Source: Coptis chinensis (taxonomy: Eukaryota > Streptophyta > Magnoliopsida > Ranunculales > Ranunculaceae). Taken from it: a stretch of 64,000 nt of DNA. Numbering within the stretch: position 1 is the first letter of the stretch; each line of letters begins with the position of its first letter. Both the position numbers and the translations under genes were made by a program. The stretch lies in assembly GCA_015680905.1 (NCBI GenBank), contig CM027377.1, forward strand, positions 6,410,501 to 6,474,500, written 5' to 3'. The notes beneath the pieces were generated by a model. That model had not been told where the DNA came from. It worked only from the letters and a program-made list of their open reading frames with translations, and searched no databases. Below are positions 55,787 to 64,000 of the stretch, piece after piece.

Positions 55787-56860
55787 TTAAGATGCACCTT
55801 CTCTACTTGGCATTTCATAATCAGGAATATACTGTGGGATATCCGTTTCGCGTTCATCTTCCACAATCATATTGTGTAAAATGATGCAAGCCCTCATAAC
55901 AGTAGCCATGGTCTCCAAATACCATAACCTACACGGATTAGCTAAAATAGCCCAATGCGACTGCAATATACCAAATGCCCGCTCTATGTCTTTTCTAACA
56001 GCTTCTTGCTTCTTTGCAAAATATTTGTCTTGTGCAACAGTCAGCTTAGAAATTGTTTGAATCAAGATGGCATAATTAGGATATATACCGTCAGCCAAGT
56101 AATAGCCCATATCATAATGATGCTCATTCACAATGTAGTTACAAGGAATAGCTTCATCATTGACTATATCATCAAATATTGGTGAGCGGTCAAGCACAAT
56201 AAGATCATTGTGAGAACCCGCTATTCCAAAAAAAGAATGTCAAATCCACGTGTCACGAGAAGCAACCGCCTCCAGAATCATTGTTGGTTTATGCACATGA
56301 CCAGTGTGAGACTCTTGCCACGCGGATGGGAAATTCTTCCATTGCCAGTGCATGCAATCAATGCTTCCTAGCATTCCAGGCCATCCGCGTTGCTCAAACT
56401 CTTCAAGTAAATGCTGAATATCTACAGCATTGGGTTTGCGCAAGTATTCACCTCCAAAATTTTTAATAATTCCATCACAGAAATAGCGCATGCATTCATG
56501 AACAGTTAGCTCAGCAACATGTAACATGTCATCTACTAGATCAGTTGGAGACCCATAAGTAAGCATTCGTAATCCAGCAATTACTTTGATTTTTGGGTGA
56601 ATCCCAAACTTACCCGCATTATTAACTTTTTGTTGAAAATATGGTACATTATGGTTAAGATGATTGAAAATACGAGTAAACAATGACTCACCCATACGAA
56701 ATCGGCGTCGGAAGTCGTGGTCATGAAATATAGAATTTGCGCCGAAGTAGTTAGTATTTACATGAGCCAGTGTGGCCTCGTACTGATGATTCTTACATTT
56801 TCTTTCTTTCTTCGAACCACCATGTGGTTTATAAGAAGACTCTGCTTCTTGCTGACGCAA
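55787..56860 (-). pseudogene. Harbinger transposase (HARBI1/DDE_Tnp_4) with a single nonsense codon
   Basis: Harbinger transposase excises and inserts the element. The reading from 56860 to 55787 stays in one frame for 357 codons except for one TGA at codon 207. There DTWI*HSFFGIAGSHND corresponds to a Trp in relatives, so TGG to TGA is the simplest change. Catalytic acids fit the DDE pattern: Asp168 in GSIDCMHW, Asp257 in YYLADGIYP and Glu293 in KDIERAFGIL, 35 residues apart. The helix-turn-helix-like N-terminus (HDHDFRRRFRMGESLFTRI) and the C-terminal ARACIILHNMIVED-type block (RACIILHNMIVEDERE) are present. It is the least damaged transposase in the window. A 5' extension beyond 56860 is possible. 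Confidence 0.9.
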
Positions 56861-57281
56861 TAAACTCGATCATATGATGTCGGACCAAAGGTAGAGCAAT
56901 AGTCACTAATTTTTTATAACGTTTAATTGCAAAGTTATCATTTGAAGAGCTCAAGCTCGATGAATCAGAAAAAGATGAATGATCCATTGAAAAATTGTCA
57001 AGAGTTTTGGTAGTTTTTTTTTTATTATTATTTTTTTTGCTAAGGAGATGAGTTTAGGATTAGAGAGAATATGAAAAATAATGAAGAGAGCCACGCAGGG
57101 GTTAAAATATTATAGCACGCGGTTTTGCGAAAACCGCATGGGTTTGGGCTTCTAAAAAATGGGCTTCAGTGGCGCGGTTTTGAATATTTGATGTTTCTCC
57201 TAAAAATGGTTGGTGTTTTTTTGGTTTGGTTAAAAAATTTGGTGTTTTGTTGGTTGAATTGCTCTCCTAAAGATGCTCTAA

Positions 57282-59046
57282 ATCATTCAAACTCAATTCT
57301 TTTACTATCAAGCGATGGCTTCCCTATAAGTCATTCCAACTCAATTCCCTTACAACTCAATTCCCTTACACTCACTCTGCTTGGTATAGCAACTAAACTT
57401 CCCTTCGATTTAACAACCAGTATGCCTAGTCCCAAAGATTAACTTTCGAAACTCACTGGAACTGCATTTATATCATCTCTATGGGTTTTCTAGTGCCTTC
57501 ACTTGGTGTTAATAGTGAGTCTGAATGTTCTACAAATTTGTGGGCATTGACCATATTTGTGTTTACTGAAGCTGTCAACATTTGTATACAATTGAAGTTG
57601 TGTTACTTGTATGCTTATTGCTTTGATCCACAATTCAATATAAGCATCCACCCAATCAATGCCTCCATTGGCACAGTTTGCCTAACATGTTTAGTCATTG
57701 TTTTACAAGCTACATTTAGATCCCTAATTTTCAAGCAGAAGAAGTTCTGTGGTGGGATTTCTAATTATAAGTGGTCTATGATATTAATAGTTATCGCCCA
57801 GATTCTCACTATCATTGTAGGAACTTTCGCAATTGTCTTTAGATAGCTAACATTGTTTAGCCGGAAGGAATTCGAAGAGATAATTGTATCTTTCCTGGAT
57901 GATGATGAAGAGAGACAAATGAATAAAACATTGGGAAAGGGGTCGGCTTAGAATAAGGAAGTTTTTTGCAACTCTAATCATGTGGGTGATCTTGCTAGTT
58001 CAGTTGTTGATTGTGTTCACAACTTCCCATCAGTGCTGGTGCGTTACTTTTTTGGTGGATACCGAAAGGATCTACTGGAATATTTTGAGGATCTTCCTCA
58101 TGAAGGTGTAATTGCAGCTAGTGAGTATATAGTGCGAAAAGGAGTGGATGATATAATCATATTGAAGGAGGTTTTTCATAGTGAGTCACTAAATCATCTA
58201 TTGTGTTATCTTTCAAATAAACACCCGTCTCCAAATGTACACCCTTCTCCAAATGTGCATCCCATGGCGATTTAATACCAAGCTCACAATCGTCTTGAAG
58301 TGTGTTCTCTTTCAATTGCACTCCTCATAAAATTTGCTCAAGCTTCCATTCCTAACGTTTGTGAAAGTATACTGAATGTATTTCGCGAAGCCAAGGAAAC
58401 CGTTTTTTTCATCTACGAAACACTACAACCCAAAAATTCATAAAATAACAAAAAAATTGCATACGCAAAAACTTTGTGGGTTCAGGGTGGCTTTAGTTGC
58501 ATGCTTCCCAGTGACTTCAGACAGATGCTCAATTTGCTTCTGATTTGGATCCCAATGTGGCCCGTGCAATAAACATCATCACAAAATTGAGGGAAAAATT
58601 GTATCCTGGTGCTATGACATCTCAAGTTGGTCTAATCATAAACTACTTGGATCTCTAAAGTTGTTTCCCTGTTCAACAACTATATGCTTCCTTAGAGAAA
58701 TTTTTTGTGGGGCATTGCCCTCATTCAACTCCCAACTGCTATCTTTAAAAATTTGAACAAGAGTCCACCTGAAGAGTTTGAAGAGAGAGTGAGATTTGCC
58801 TTAGAATTTCTCATTAAAACTGGTTATTTGGAGGAACGCATTGAATGGATTCCTCCAACAAGAATAATAACCGATAAAACTCCTGATTCGAGAGAGATTA
58901 AAGCACAATTAGCAAGACTTCGAGATGTTGTGTCAAAAGTTCCAAACCCAGAGAACCAAAACGTAGAGGGAAATAATAGAGTGATCAAGTGTATTGGATC
59001 AATATTTTGGAATAGTCTAAAATTAGGATGTTCTTGGATTATTTGA
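57282..59046 (+). pseudogene. Multi-pass membrane protein, copy 3 (heavily decayed)
   Basis: Aligns along most of the intact gene. Preserved stretches include LNSLTLTLLGIATKLPFDL, FLVPSLGVNSESECSTNLWA, DLPHEGVIAASEYIVRKGVD and EEFEERVRFALEFLIKTG. Lesions include a 15-bp tandem duplication near 57335 (AACTCAATTCCCTTAC), a stop at the DQL counterpart (57438), and an in-frame deletion of about 174 bp at 57592. There is a stop after FAIVFR (57844), a small tandem duplication HPSPNV near 58230, and several frameshifts between 58280 and 58720. Substitutions are far more numerous than between copies 1 and 2, so it is the older paralogue. Confidence 0.85.
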
Positions 59047-60502
59047 GATCCCAATTGTAATTAATTAACGGTATAATTAGGATTTCAATACTAGCTAGTT
59101 CCCACATTAGGTTTACTGGAATTTGTCTCTTTGAAAACAATCAATGGGTGGGTTAGTGTAATTATCCTTTTTGCAATAACAAAATTACCATTTTCTTTGT
59201 TTTCTTTAAAATAGCGAAAACGGGAAGTTTAAGGGGAGAAAATGAAAAAGAAGATCCCATTATCACATAGCCAAAATTAGATACAAGAGGAAGACAAAGG
59301 TACGGTATCATTAATTGATCAGTGTAGGCGCAAGACGCGGCACACGCGTTACTGATGTGAGGCGCGCAGTGATAAAAATAAATTAATAAAACTAAGAGAC
59401 TCTAAAAATAAATGTTAGATACGACATGAATTATTCATTGTTTTCATAGACAAACAACTTGTCAATTCTATATTGAGCGTAGAAATCATGAATCGTTTGC
59501 ATAAATAAAAAATCATTTTATATATAGCAACAAATAAATAGCTAGTAATTGTTACTTACTTATAGCGACATATGGGCTTGACTTATGCAAACTACAAGTT
59601 GCAAGTTGCAAGTTGCTTATGCAAACAAAGCATGCTGTCATCTCAAGTACAACATTGGGCTTGACTTAGTAGCCTCAATAAGGCTGAGTCCAATGGCTCT
59701 TTGTCCCACAAAAACAAATTTAGTGGTTTTTATCTCTCAATTCAATTTTAATCTCTATATATAAAGAATAATTTGAGAGATAGAGAGATCATTTTGTGCC
59801 AGTTGAAATGGCTCAGTATAACATGTGTCCTCACCCCAACTTAATTTTTTTTTTTTTTTTTAGTAATTTCATTGTGCGCCAGATGAAATAGCACGTGGGT
59901 TTGCATCCGGTTTTACATATACAAAGTGCAACTACCATTGGACCCAACAGCAAAGGAATTTAATAAAAACAGTGTTGCTCAGTGGAGCCAGCCGCTATGA
60001 ACGCATTCATTTTCTCGATCGTACATTCGTACCAAAACATTTATGGCGAGACTTGAATTTAAAATAATTAATAAAATGCAAGCATGTGATCGAAGAAGGT
60101 ACTATCTATTTTTAATCAAGTATATAATATGCAAGTGGCATCAAGAAACAATGCTCAACGTGTTTCAAATTCGTTTTCCTATTAAATAAATTGGTAGTTG
60201 GTAATTTAAAAATATTCATAATTTCAAATAAAAACATGGTGTTTAGCTCGTCCAACCTGATGATTCTATTGTTTAAAAACGAAAAAGTTGTGTAGAAACA
60301 AAATAGCGAACCAATCCCAAAGAAGATGCTTCCTTACGCCCTAAACAATGGATCTATATGGATCTTTTCCTCATCTTCAAACAAAACATCAATATATATT
60401 ATATTCTTAACTTTAATTTAAGATCCATGGCTTCCATTTATAGTTCTTTAACATTGCTAATTTCTTTACTTGAATTCAATTTTTGCAATTTTGGGAACTA
60501 AT
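59047..60502. other. Gene-free region after copy 3
   Basis: The first part (to about 59200) still resembles the 3' flank of the other copies (GTTAGTGTAATTATCC then TTTTTGCAATAA). Beyond it lies AT-rich sequence with a triple CAAGTTG repeat near 59602 and a possible miniature element (59686-59945). No gene supported. Confidence 0.5.
59686..59945. mobile_element. Possible miniature inverted-repeat element (260 bp)
   Basis: GAGTCCAATGGC at the left pairs with CCATTGGACCC at the right, and both halves carry related words (ATTTTGTGCCAGTTGAAATGG against CATTGTGCGCCAGATGAAAT, a direct pair). No clear target duplication, so tentative. Confidence 0.4.
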
Positions 60503-60685
60503 AAAAGAGGTGACCCATTGAAAGTAGCAGGGAATAGAAGGAAAATTGACATACTTGGGATGATTGTTGGCATAATTGGCTCAAAAAGGATTTCGTTAAT
60601 GAATATCGTGTTATGCTTGCAGAAAAGCTTCTCAACAAACTGATTATGACATCGACTCGAGATACGCACTTTAGAACTCCTCAAG
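60503..60685 (+). pseudogene. APC2: Fragment of anaphase-promoting complex subunit 2 (APC2)
   Basis: APC2 is the cullin subunit of the APC/C ubiquitin ligase. One exon-sized stretch reads, across three frames, GDPLKVAGNRRKIDILGMIV GIIGSK, then FVNEYRVMLAEKLLNK, then EIRTLELLK. These are the conserved C-terminal cullin-homology wording of APC2. Frame changes occur near 60628 and 60660, and the end (CTCAAG|GTAGC) looks like a former exon border. The rest of the gene is not visible on either side. It is a captured or relic fragment, not a working gene. Identification rests on remembered family sequence. Confidence 0.65.
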
Positions 60686-60728
60686 GTAGCGTACTTGAAC
60701 TATTGGCACTACATCTGTTGACCCTTTT

Positions 60729-60766
60729 TATTATTATTATAATAATAATAATTATTATTATTATTG
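60729..60766. repeat. ATT/AAT microsatellite
   Basis: Uninterrupted TTA/TAA trinucleotide tract with a central strand switch (TTATTAT...ATAATAATA...ATTATTATT), so it can form a hairpin. Confidence 0.9.
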
Positions 60767-60811
60767 TTTGCTCTGCTTGGTGATCTTTGATCTTGTCTTA
60801 ACCGGGCATCT

Positions 60812-61196
60812 TTGTTTTGCGATGTCGGTTTGGACTCTTTACATCTGTTGTTTTATTTCGGCAGACACATTGTTGTGCTTATTGTTTCATTGCAATGCTT
60901 ACTCATGTGTGGCGATTTTTTGTTAAATGCAAATAACAAACTTGAAGCCACTCCATCTCCGCTACCATCGCTTGAATACGTTCCTACTACGGGGAGCGGT
61001 GATGTTCCCTTCTTGTACCTCCGAATACAATATTCAACCCTCGCCCAATTCTAAACCCGGATCCAATCTTGCACCCAAACCCGGACCTACCACCAATTCC
61101 AACAATGCCCGCTATCCCAACTCTCCCTCACTTCCTTATCATCCCATTACGGGTTCGAATCCCACTCTTGGGTATGAAGGACAAAGAGACCCTTAA
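60812..61196 (+). pseudogene. Unrecognised proline-rich coding remnant
   Basis: Three overlapping frames carry pieces of what looks like one proline-rich sequence: LEATPSPLPSLEYVPTTG, then NPRPILNPDPILHPNP and LPPIPTMPAIPTLPHF. A hydrophobic start (LLMCGDFLLNANN region) could be a signal peptide. This layout suggests a small secreted or cell-wall protein broken by frameshifts. I cannot name it. Confidence 0.35.
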
Positions 61197-61609
61197 GGCT
61201 AAATGCACATTAGTTCATGTTATGTAGTTGTTTTATTTTCTAGCTCATGTTACAATAATTTCGATTGATTGATATGTATTGTTCGAGATTAGAATTTGAG
61301 TCTTATCATCGGTAATTTCTTCTTTTGTTTTGTCCCTATTTAAGTTATCTTTTTTTTCCGTCCTAATTCTTCTAAAATCATCTTTGGTTCTTTTTGGACA
61401 ATGTAATCATATATGGGCTGTGTTTGAACAATTCGGTTTGGTTGTATTATGAATTGTTCAAGTTGGTTGGTTCTTGGAGCCAAACAATTTGAAATTTTTG
61501 TTGCTTTTCGATGATTCTAACATTTTATTTGCTTAAGTGGTGGTCATCTGTTGCTTACGCTATCAAGTGTGTTGAAGTTCAAAAGCAATGTTAGACACAT
61601 TAATATCTT
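61197..61609. other. Gene-free stretch
   Basis: AT-rich sequence without recognised features. Confidence 0.4.
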
Positions 61610-62035
61610 GATAGGCGTTTTAATAGCTTATGTTATCAACGTTGGACATTGGAGCCAAGGTGTTAATAGCTTACATTAATAGCTTCATTATAGATAACAT
61701 TTATACCATTGATAGGCCGTTTTTAATGTTCGGACATTGATAGGCCGTTTTAAAACAATGTTCAGACACATTAATAGGCCGTTTTAATAGATGGAACACA
61801 TTAATTAATAATAAGACACATTAATATTCAGGGAAGATAGGTGTAGTATTTTGGCGGTATATATAAATGGATAAACAATCCAAGAATGTAATTAAATAAC
61901 TTAATCCTATAACACTAAAACAAGCAATCCAAGAATGTTCGGACACATAAATAGGCCGTTTTTAATAATAACACTAATAGGCCGTTTTCTAGAACACTAA
62001 TAGGTGTAGTATTTTGACGGTATATATAATAAAGG
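61610..62035. repeat. Array of AATAGGCCGTTTTAATA-type words
   Basis: ATAGGCCGTTTT or a one-base variant occurs about six times (near 61612, 61713, 61740, 61780, 61951, 61978), often next to GGACACATTAATA. A longer direct repeat, ATAGGTGTAGTATTTTGRCG then GTATATATA, occurs near 61830 and 62005. CAATCCAAGAATGT recurs at 61876 and 61925. No ORF. Confidence 0.7.
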
Positions 62036-62240
62036 AATTGTTCAATAAAAGTCTTTATCTTCCTGAATTTAGTGAGTATAATTTGATTTTTCTGGTTTGG
62101 ATCTTTCTGAATATTAAAATTCAGCTTCATATCCTATATCTTGTTGTTCTAAGTAGTCCACTTAGATTTATTGTAAGCGGGTTACAAGGATGAATGGTTA
62201 ATTTAACCTCGATATCCAAGGTTTAGTGGAAAATATGTGG
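62036..62240. other. Short gene-free spacer
   Basis: AT-rich; nothing recognised. Confidence 0.35.
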
Positions 62241-62530
62241 ATCAATGGTATAAATGTGTCCTTTGGCACCCAGCAGCTATCCGAGATTGTTGAGTGGAAA
62301 AGATTTAGATCAACGATTGTTTGGCACACAGACGCTAACTGAGATTGTTGAGTGGAGCAGATTTAGATCATAATTTAGGGATGTTAAGCCTGCTGATCAA
62401 TCCAAAGTTGCATCTCTCACTCCAACCCAGAAGGACAGTTTGAGACTCGAGAGACAGTTGAAAGAAGGATATTTGAGACTCGAGAGACAGTAAAAAGGCC
62501 CTGACAGTTTGAGACTCGAGAGCAGTGTGT
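62241..62530. repeat. Local duplications: GAGATTGTTGAGTGGA and TTTGAGACTCGAGAG
   Basis: GAGATTGTTGAGTGGAAAAG (about 62283) recurs as GAGATTGTTGAGTGGAGCAG (about 62340), each followed by ATTTAGATCA, a tandem unit of about 58 bp. TTTGAGACTCGAGAG occurs three times (about 62439, 62473, 62507). Confidence 0.75.
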
Positions 62531-62964
62531 TGAAGCCATTAGATAGATATTTGGAAGGGCGGGAGTACTTGGTGGGTAGTAGGTGCGGCACTTTGTGATG
62601 GATATTCAAGAAATGAAGATCGTGTTAAGTCGCAAGTAAACCGCAATTAATTAGTTGGTCGGGGACGATAGAATTGATAAGAAAATATACTAAGGGATAT
62701 TGGGTACTAGGTACTACAACATAATCGACTTCCTCTGTCATTGTTTCACAAAATAAATAAGAGAGAATATGGATAGTCGCAAGAAGGATCATCTGTTTGT
62801 CATGCTCACGGAGGTTCACAATTCCATCCATTGTAAATTACTTCAAGAGAATTGGGAGTTCACCCAAATGAATTAAGTGCCAAGTCTTACCTCTCCCTTT
62901 TAGTTAAAATTAAAGCATGTAACTAAATCAACGATTTTTTTTTCATCATTGTTTTTCGTTTTTT
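62531..62964. other. Gene-free stretch
   Basis: A plus-strand reading of LKPLDRYLEGREYLVG near 62531-62580 hints at a fragment of a folded protein, but nothing continues it. Otherwise featureless. Confidence 0.35.
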
Positions 62965-63230
62965 TTTTAAATTAGGTGGTTTACTACCGCCTAATTTTTT
63001 TAATCCCTTTTGTTTATTTACTGCCACCTAATTTTTATTTGTTTACATGCTAAACCCTACTACTACCTTTACATTTGAAATAATCCTTCGCTTTCGTGGT
63101 TTACTACCGAAGATCCTACCCTCTACTTTTTAAATCCCTTTTGTTTTATTTATTGCCACCTAATTTTTTTATACGTTAAAATTAAGTACTACTACCTTTA
63201 CATGCAAAATAATCACTCTTTGCTTTGTCT
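62965..63230. repeat. Two tandem copies of an about 130-bp unit
   Basis: Each unit has GTGGTTTACTACCG, then AATCCCTTTTGTTT, then TTTATTKCCACCTAATTTTT, then TACTACCTTTACAT, starting near 62972 and 63098. Confidence 0.7.
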
Positions 63231-63350
63231 TTTTTTTAGGCACCCTTTTTCATTGTAGATTCGACTTTCAATGGTATGTTATCCCCACCTATCTTTTTAT
63301 GTTTGTTTCTGTAGGTTTTATTGAGTATCTATTTCTATTTGTTTCTACAG

Positions 63351-63485
63351 GATCCCATAGATAAGGGCAAACGTCCAATAGACCCTTATAAGGATCCTTC
63401 GAACAAGAAAAACAATATTTATGTTCCAGTTCAAGATGGACTCTACCTTCAGCCACCTACTCCTCAACGACCTGCTCGCCCCCAG
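63351..63485 (+). CDS. Exon of an unrecognised gene (45 codons)
   Basis: Bounded by TTTCTACAG and CCAG|GTATTG, exactly 45 codons in one frame with phase-0 borders. It reads DKGKRPIDPYKDPSNKK, then VPVQDGLYLQPPTPQRP. A related, damaged copy follows at 63573. Flanking exons cannot be found with confidence and the gene may run off the right edge. No family recognised. Confidence 0.45.
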
Positions 63486-63572
63486 GTATTGATAACTTCT
63501 ATTAACATACTTTGAGTTACCCTCTTATTGGTTTTACATCACATTTTTCAACTCTCTTTCAAATATTTATAG

Positions 63573-63705
63573 TTTTCCTACGTTAAACCAATTCTTGACA
63601 AAGGAAAATGCCCTATGGACTCCTTTAAGGAACCTTCAAACCAAAACAAACATGTCTTTGTTTCCCCAAGATAGGCTCAATCTTCAACCGCCTCTTGGCT
63701 TCCGT
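63573..63705 (+). pseudogene. Second, damaged copy of the preceding exon
   Basis: After an acceptor (ATTTATAG) the reading DKGKCPMDSFKEPSNQNK follows the same pattern as 63351-63485. One base is missing in a C-run near 63666, after which QDRLNLQPP appears in the next frame. This indicates exon duplication followed by decay. Confidence 0.45.
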
Positions 63706-64000
63706 GTATTTCTCTTGCATTGCCTTATTTATTCTTTTGTTTTATAAATGTCCTCTATCTAAATCTCATCCCAAAAAAAAAAAAAATGTAATGGCACGAT
63801 GTATCGTGGTCCATAAGGTGTTTTTTGCCATTTAATATAATCCGACTTTATGAATCTCATTTCCTACTTCAAATTATTTTTCTACAAGTGTTGCTTATGT
63901 ATATTGCATTGTCTTATTTTTTTCTTTTGCTTTATAAATGTCTAGTCATCGGATAGTGTTCCTCTATCTCATCTCCGCCATCCGATTCTCATGTAAGATG
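63706..64000. other. Right edge, no gene seen
   Basis: Contains an A-run at 63774-63785 and a direct repeat of GCATTGYCTTATTTWTTCTT then TTATAAATGTC at about 63719 and 63906. This suggests that the repeated exon cassette included downstream intron sequence. Confidence 0.4.

Larger units (their letters stand above)
53954..57278. mobile_element. PIF/Harbinger element, 3.3 kb
   Basis: TIRs GAGCATCTTTAGG and CCTAAAGATGCTC bound the element. The 3-bp duplication TAA is at 53951-53953 and 57279-57281. Removing the element restores TTCTTGTAAATCATTC, the counterpart of TTCTTGTCGATCATTC in the intact gene. Both standard genes are present: a Myb/SANT-like ORF1 (plus) and a HARBI1-type transposase (minus). 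Subterminal AAACACCAAAT / TTTGGTGTTT and CCGCGCGAT-type repeats extend the ends. Confidence 0.9.

Noticed and set aside
62531..62600. Possible glutathione-transferase-like fragment (LDRYLEGREYLVG)
   Set aside because: Too short and without any continuing homologous sequence.
1..64000. CRISPR arrays, bacterial operons, tRNA or rRNA genes
   Set aside because: None seen. The repeat arrays here lack regular spacers and the genome is clearly plant nuclear; no cloverleaf or rRNA sequence was recognised.

Overview
The window is nuclear DNA of a eudicot plant. Its genes carry spliceosomal introns. The recognisable proteins are plant types: a GLUTAMINE DUMPER, two pentatricopeptide repeat (PPR) proteins, a plant LAG1-type ceramide synthase and an LRR receptor kinase fragment. 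The rest is dominated by plant transposon families (Mutator-like, PIF/Harbinger, chromovirus Ty3, Ty1-copia, Helitron, hAT-like miniature elements). The sequence does not fix the species.

Positions 1-11.1 kb hold ordinary single-copy genes. These are the 5' three exons of a LAG1/LOH ceramide synthase (minus strand, running off the left edge), a GLUTAMINE DUMPER gene (plus), an E-class PPR gene with one homopolymer frameshift (minus), and a five-exon PPR gene resembling EMB1417/At4g21190 (minus).

Positions 11.1-59.2 kb are a locally duplicated block that transposons have inflated. The block carries a plant multi-pass membrane protein of unknown function in three surviving copies. One is intact (33885-35957, 690 aa), one has two small frameshifts (13359-15444), and one is heavily decayed (53.9-59.05 kb). 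A fourth, promoter-like remnant at 16.2-17.0 kb has lost its gene. The first block copy is interrupted near 17 kb by a captured LRR-receptor-kinase fragment. That fragment holds a chromovirus, the chromovirus reverse transcriptase holds a non-autonomous MULE, and the MULE holds a copia element. This is a nest of four layers, with target-site duplications readable at each of the three transposon insertions. The second block copy holds a Helitron, several hAT-like miniature elements, a 15.3-kb MULE and a PIF/Harbinger element. For several of these the other block copy shows the empty site.

The most unusual object is the MULE at 37689-53035. It has 102-bp terminal inverted repeats and a 10-bp target duplication. 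It carries a MURA-type transposase remnant, a Ulp1/SENP-like cysteine protease gene as in Kaonashi-type MULEs, a small very acidic ORF and another unrecognised ORF. It is itself interrupted by a 4.4-kb probable solo LTR that split an open frame without changing its phase. Both principal genes of this MULE are decayed.

Positions 59.2-64 kb are gene-poor. They contain a miniature element, a degraded fragment of anaphase-promoting complex subunit 2, families of short interspersed motifs, and two tandemly related exons of an unrecognised gene near the right edge.
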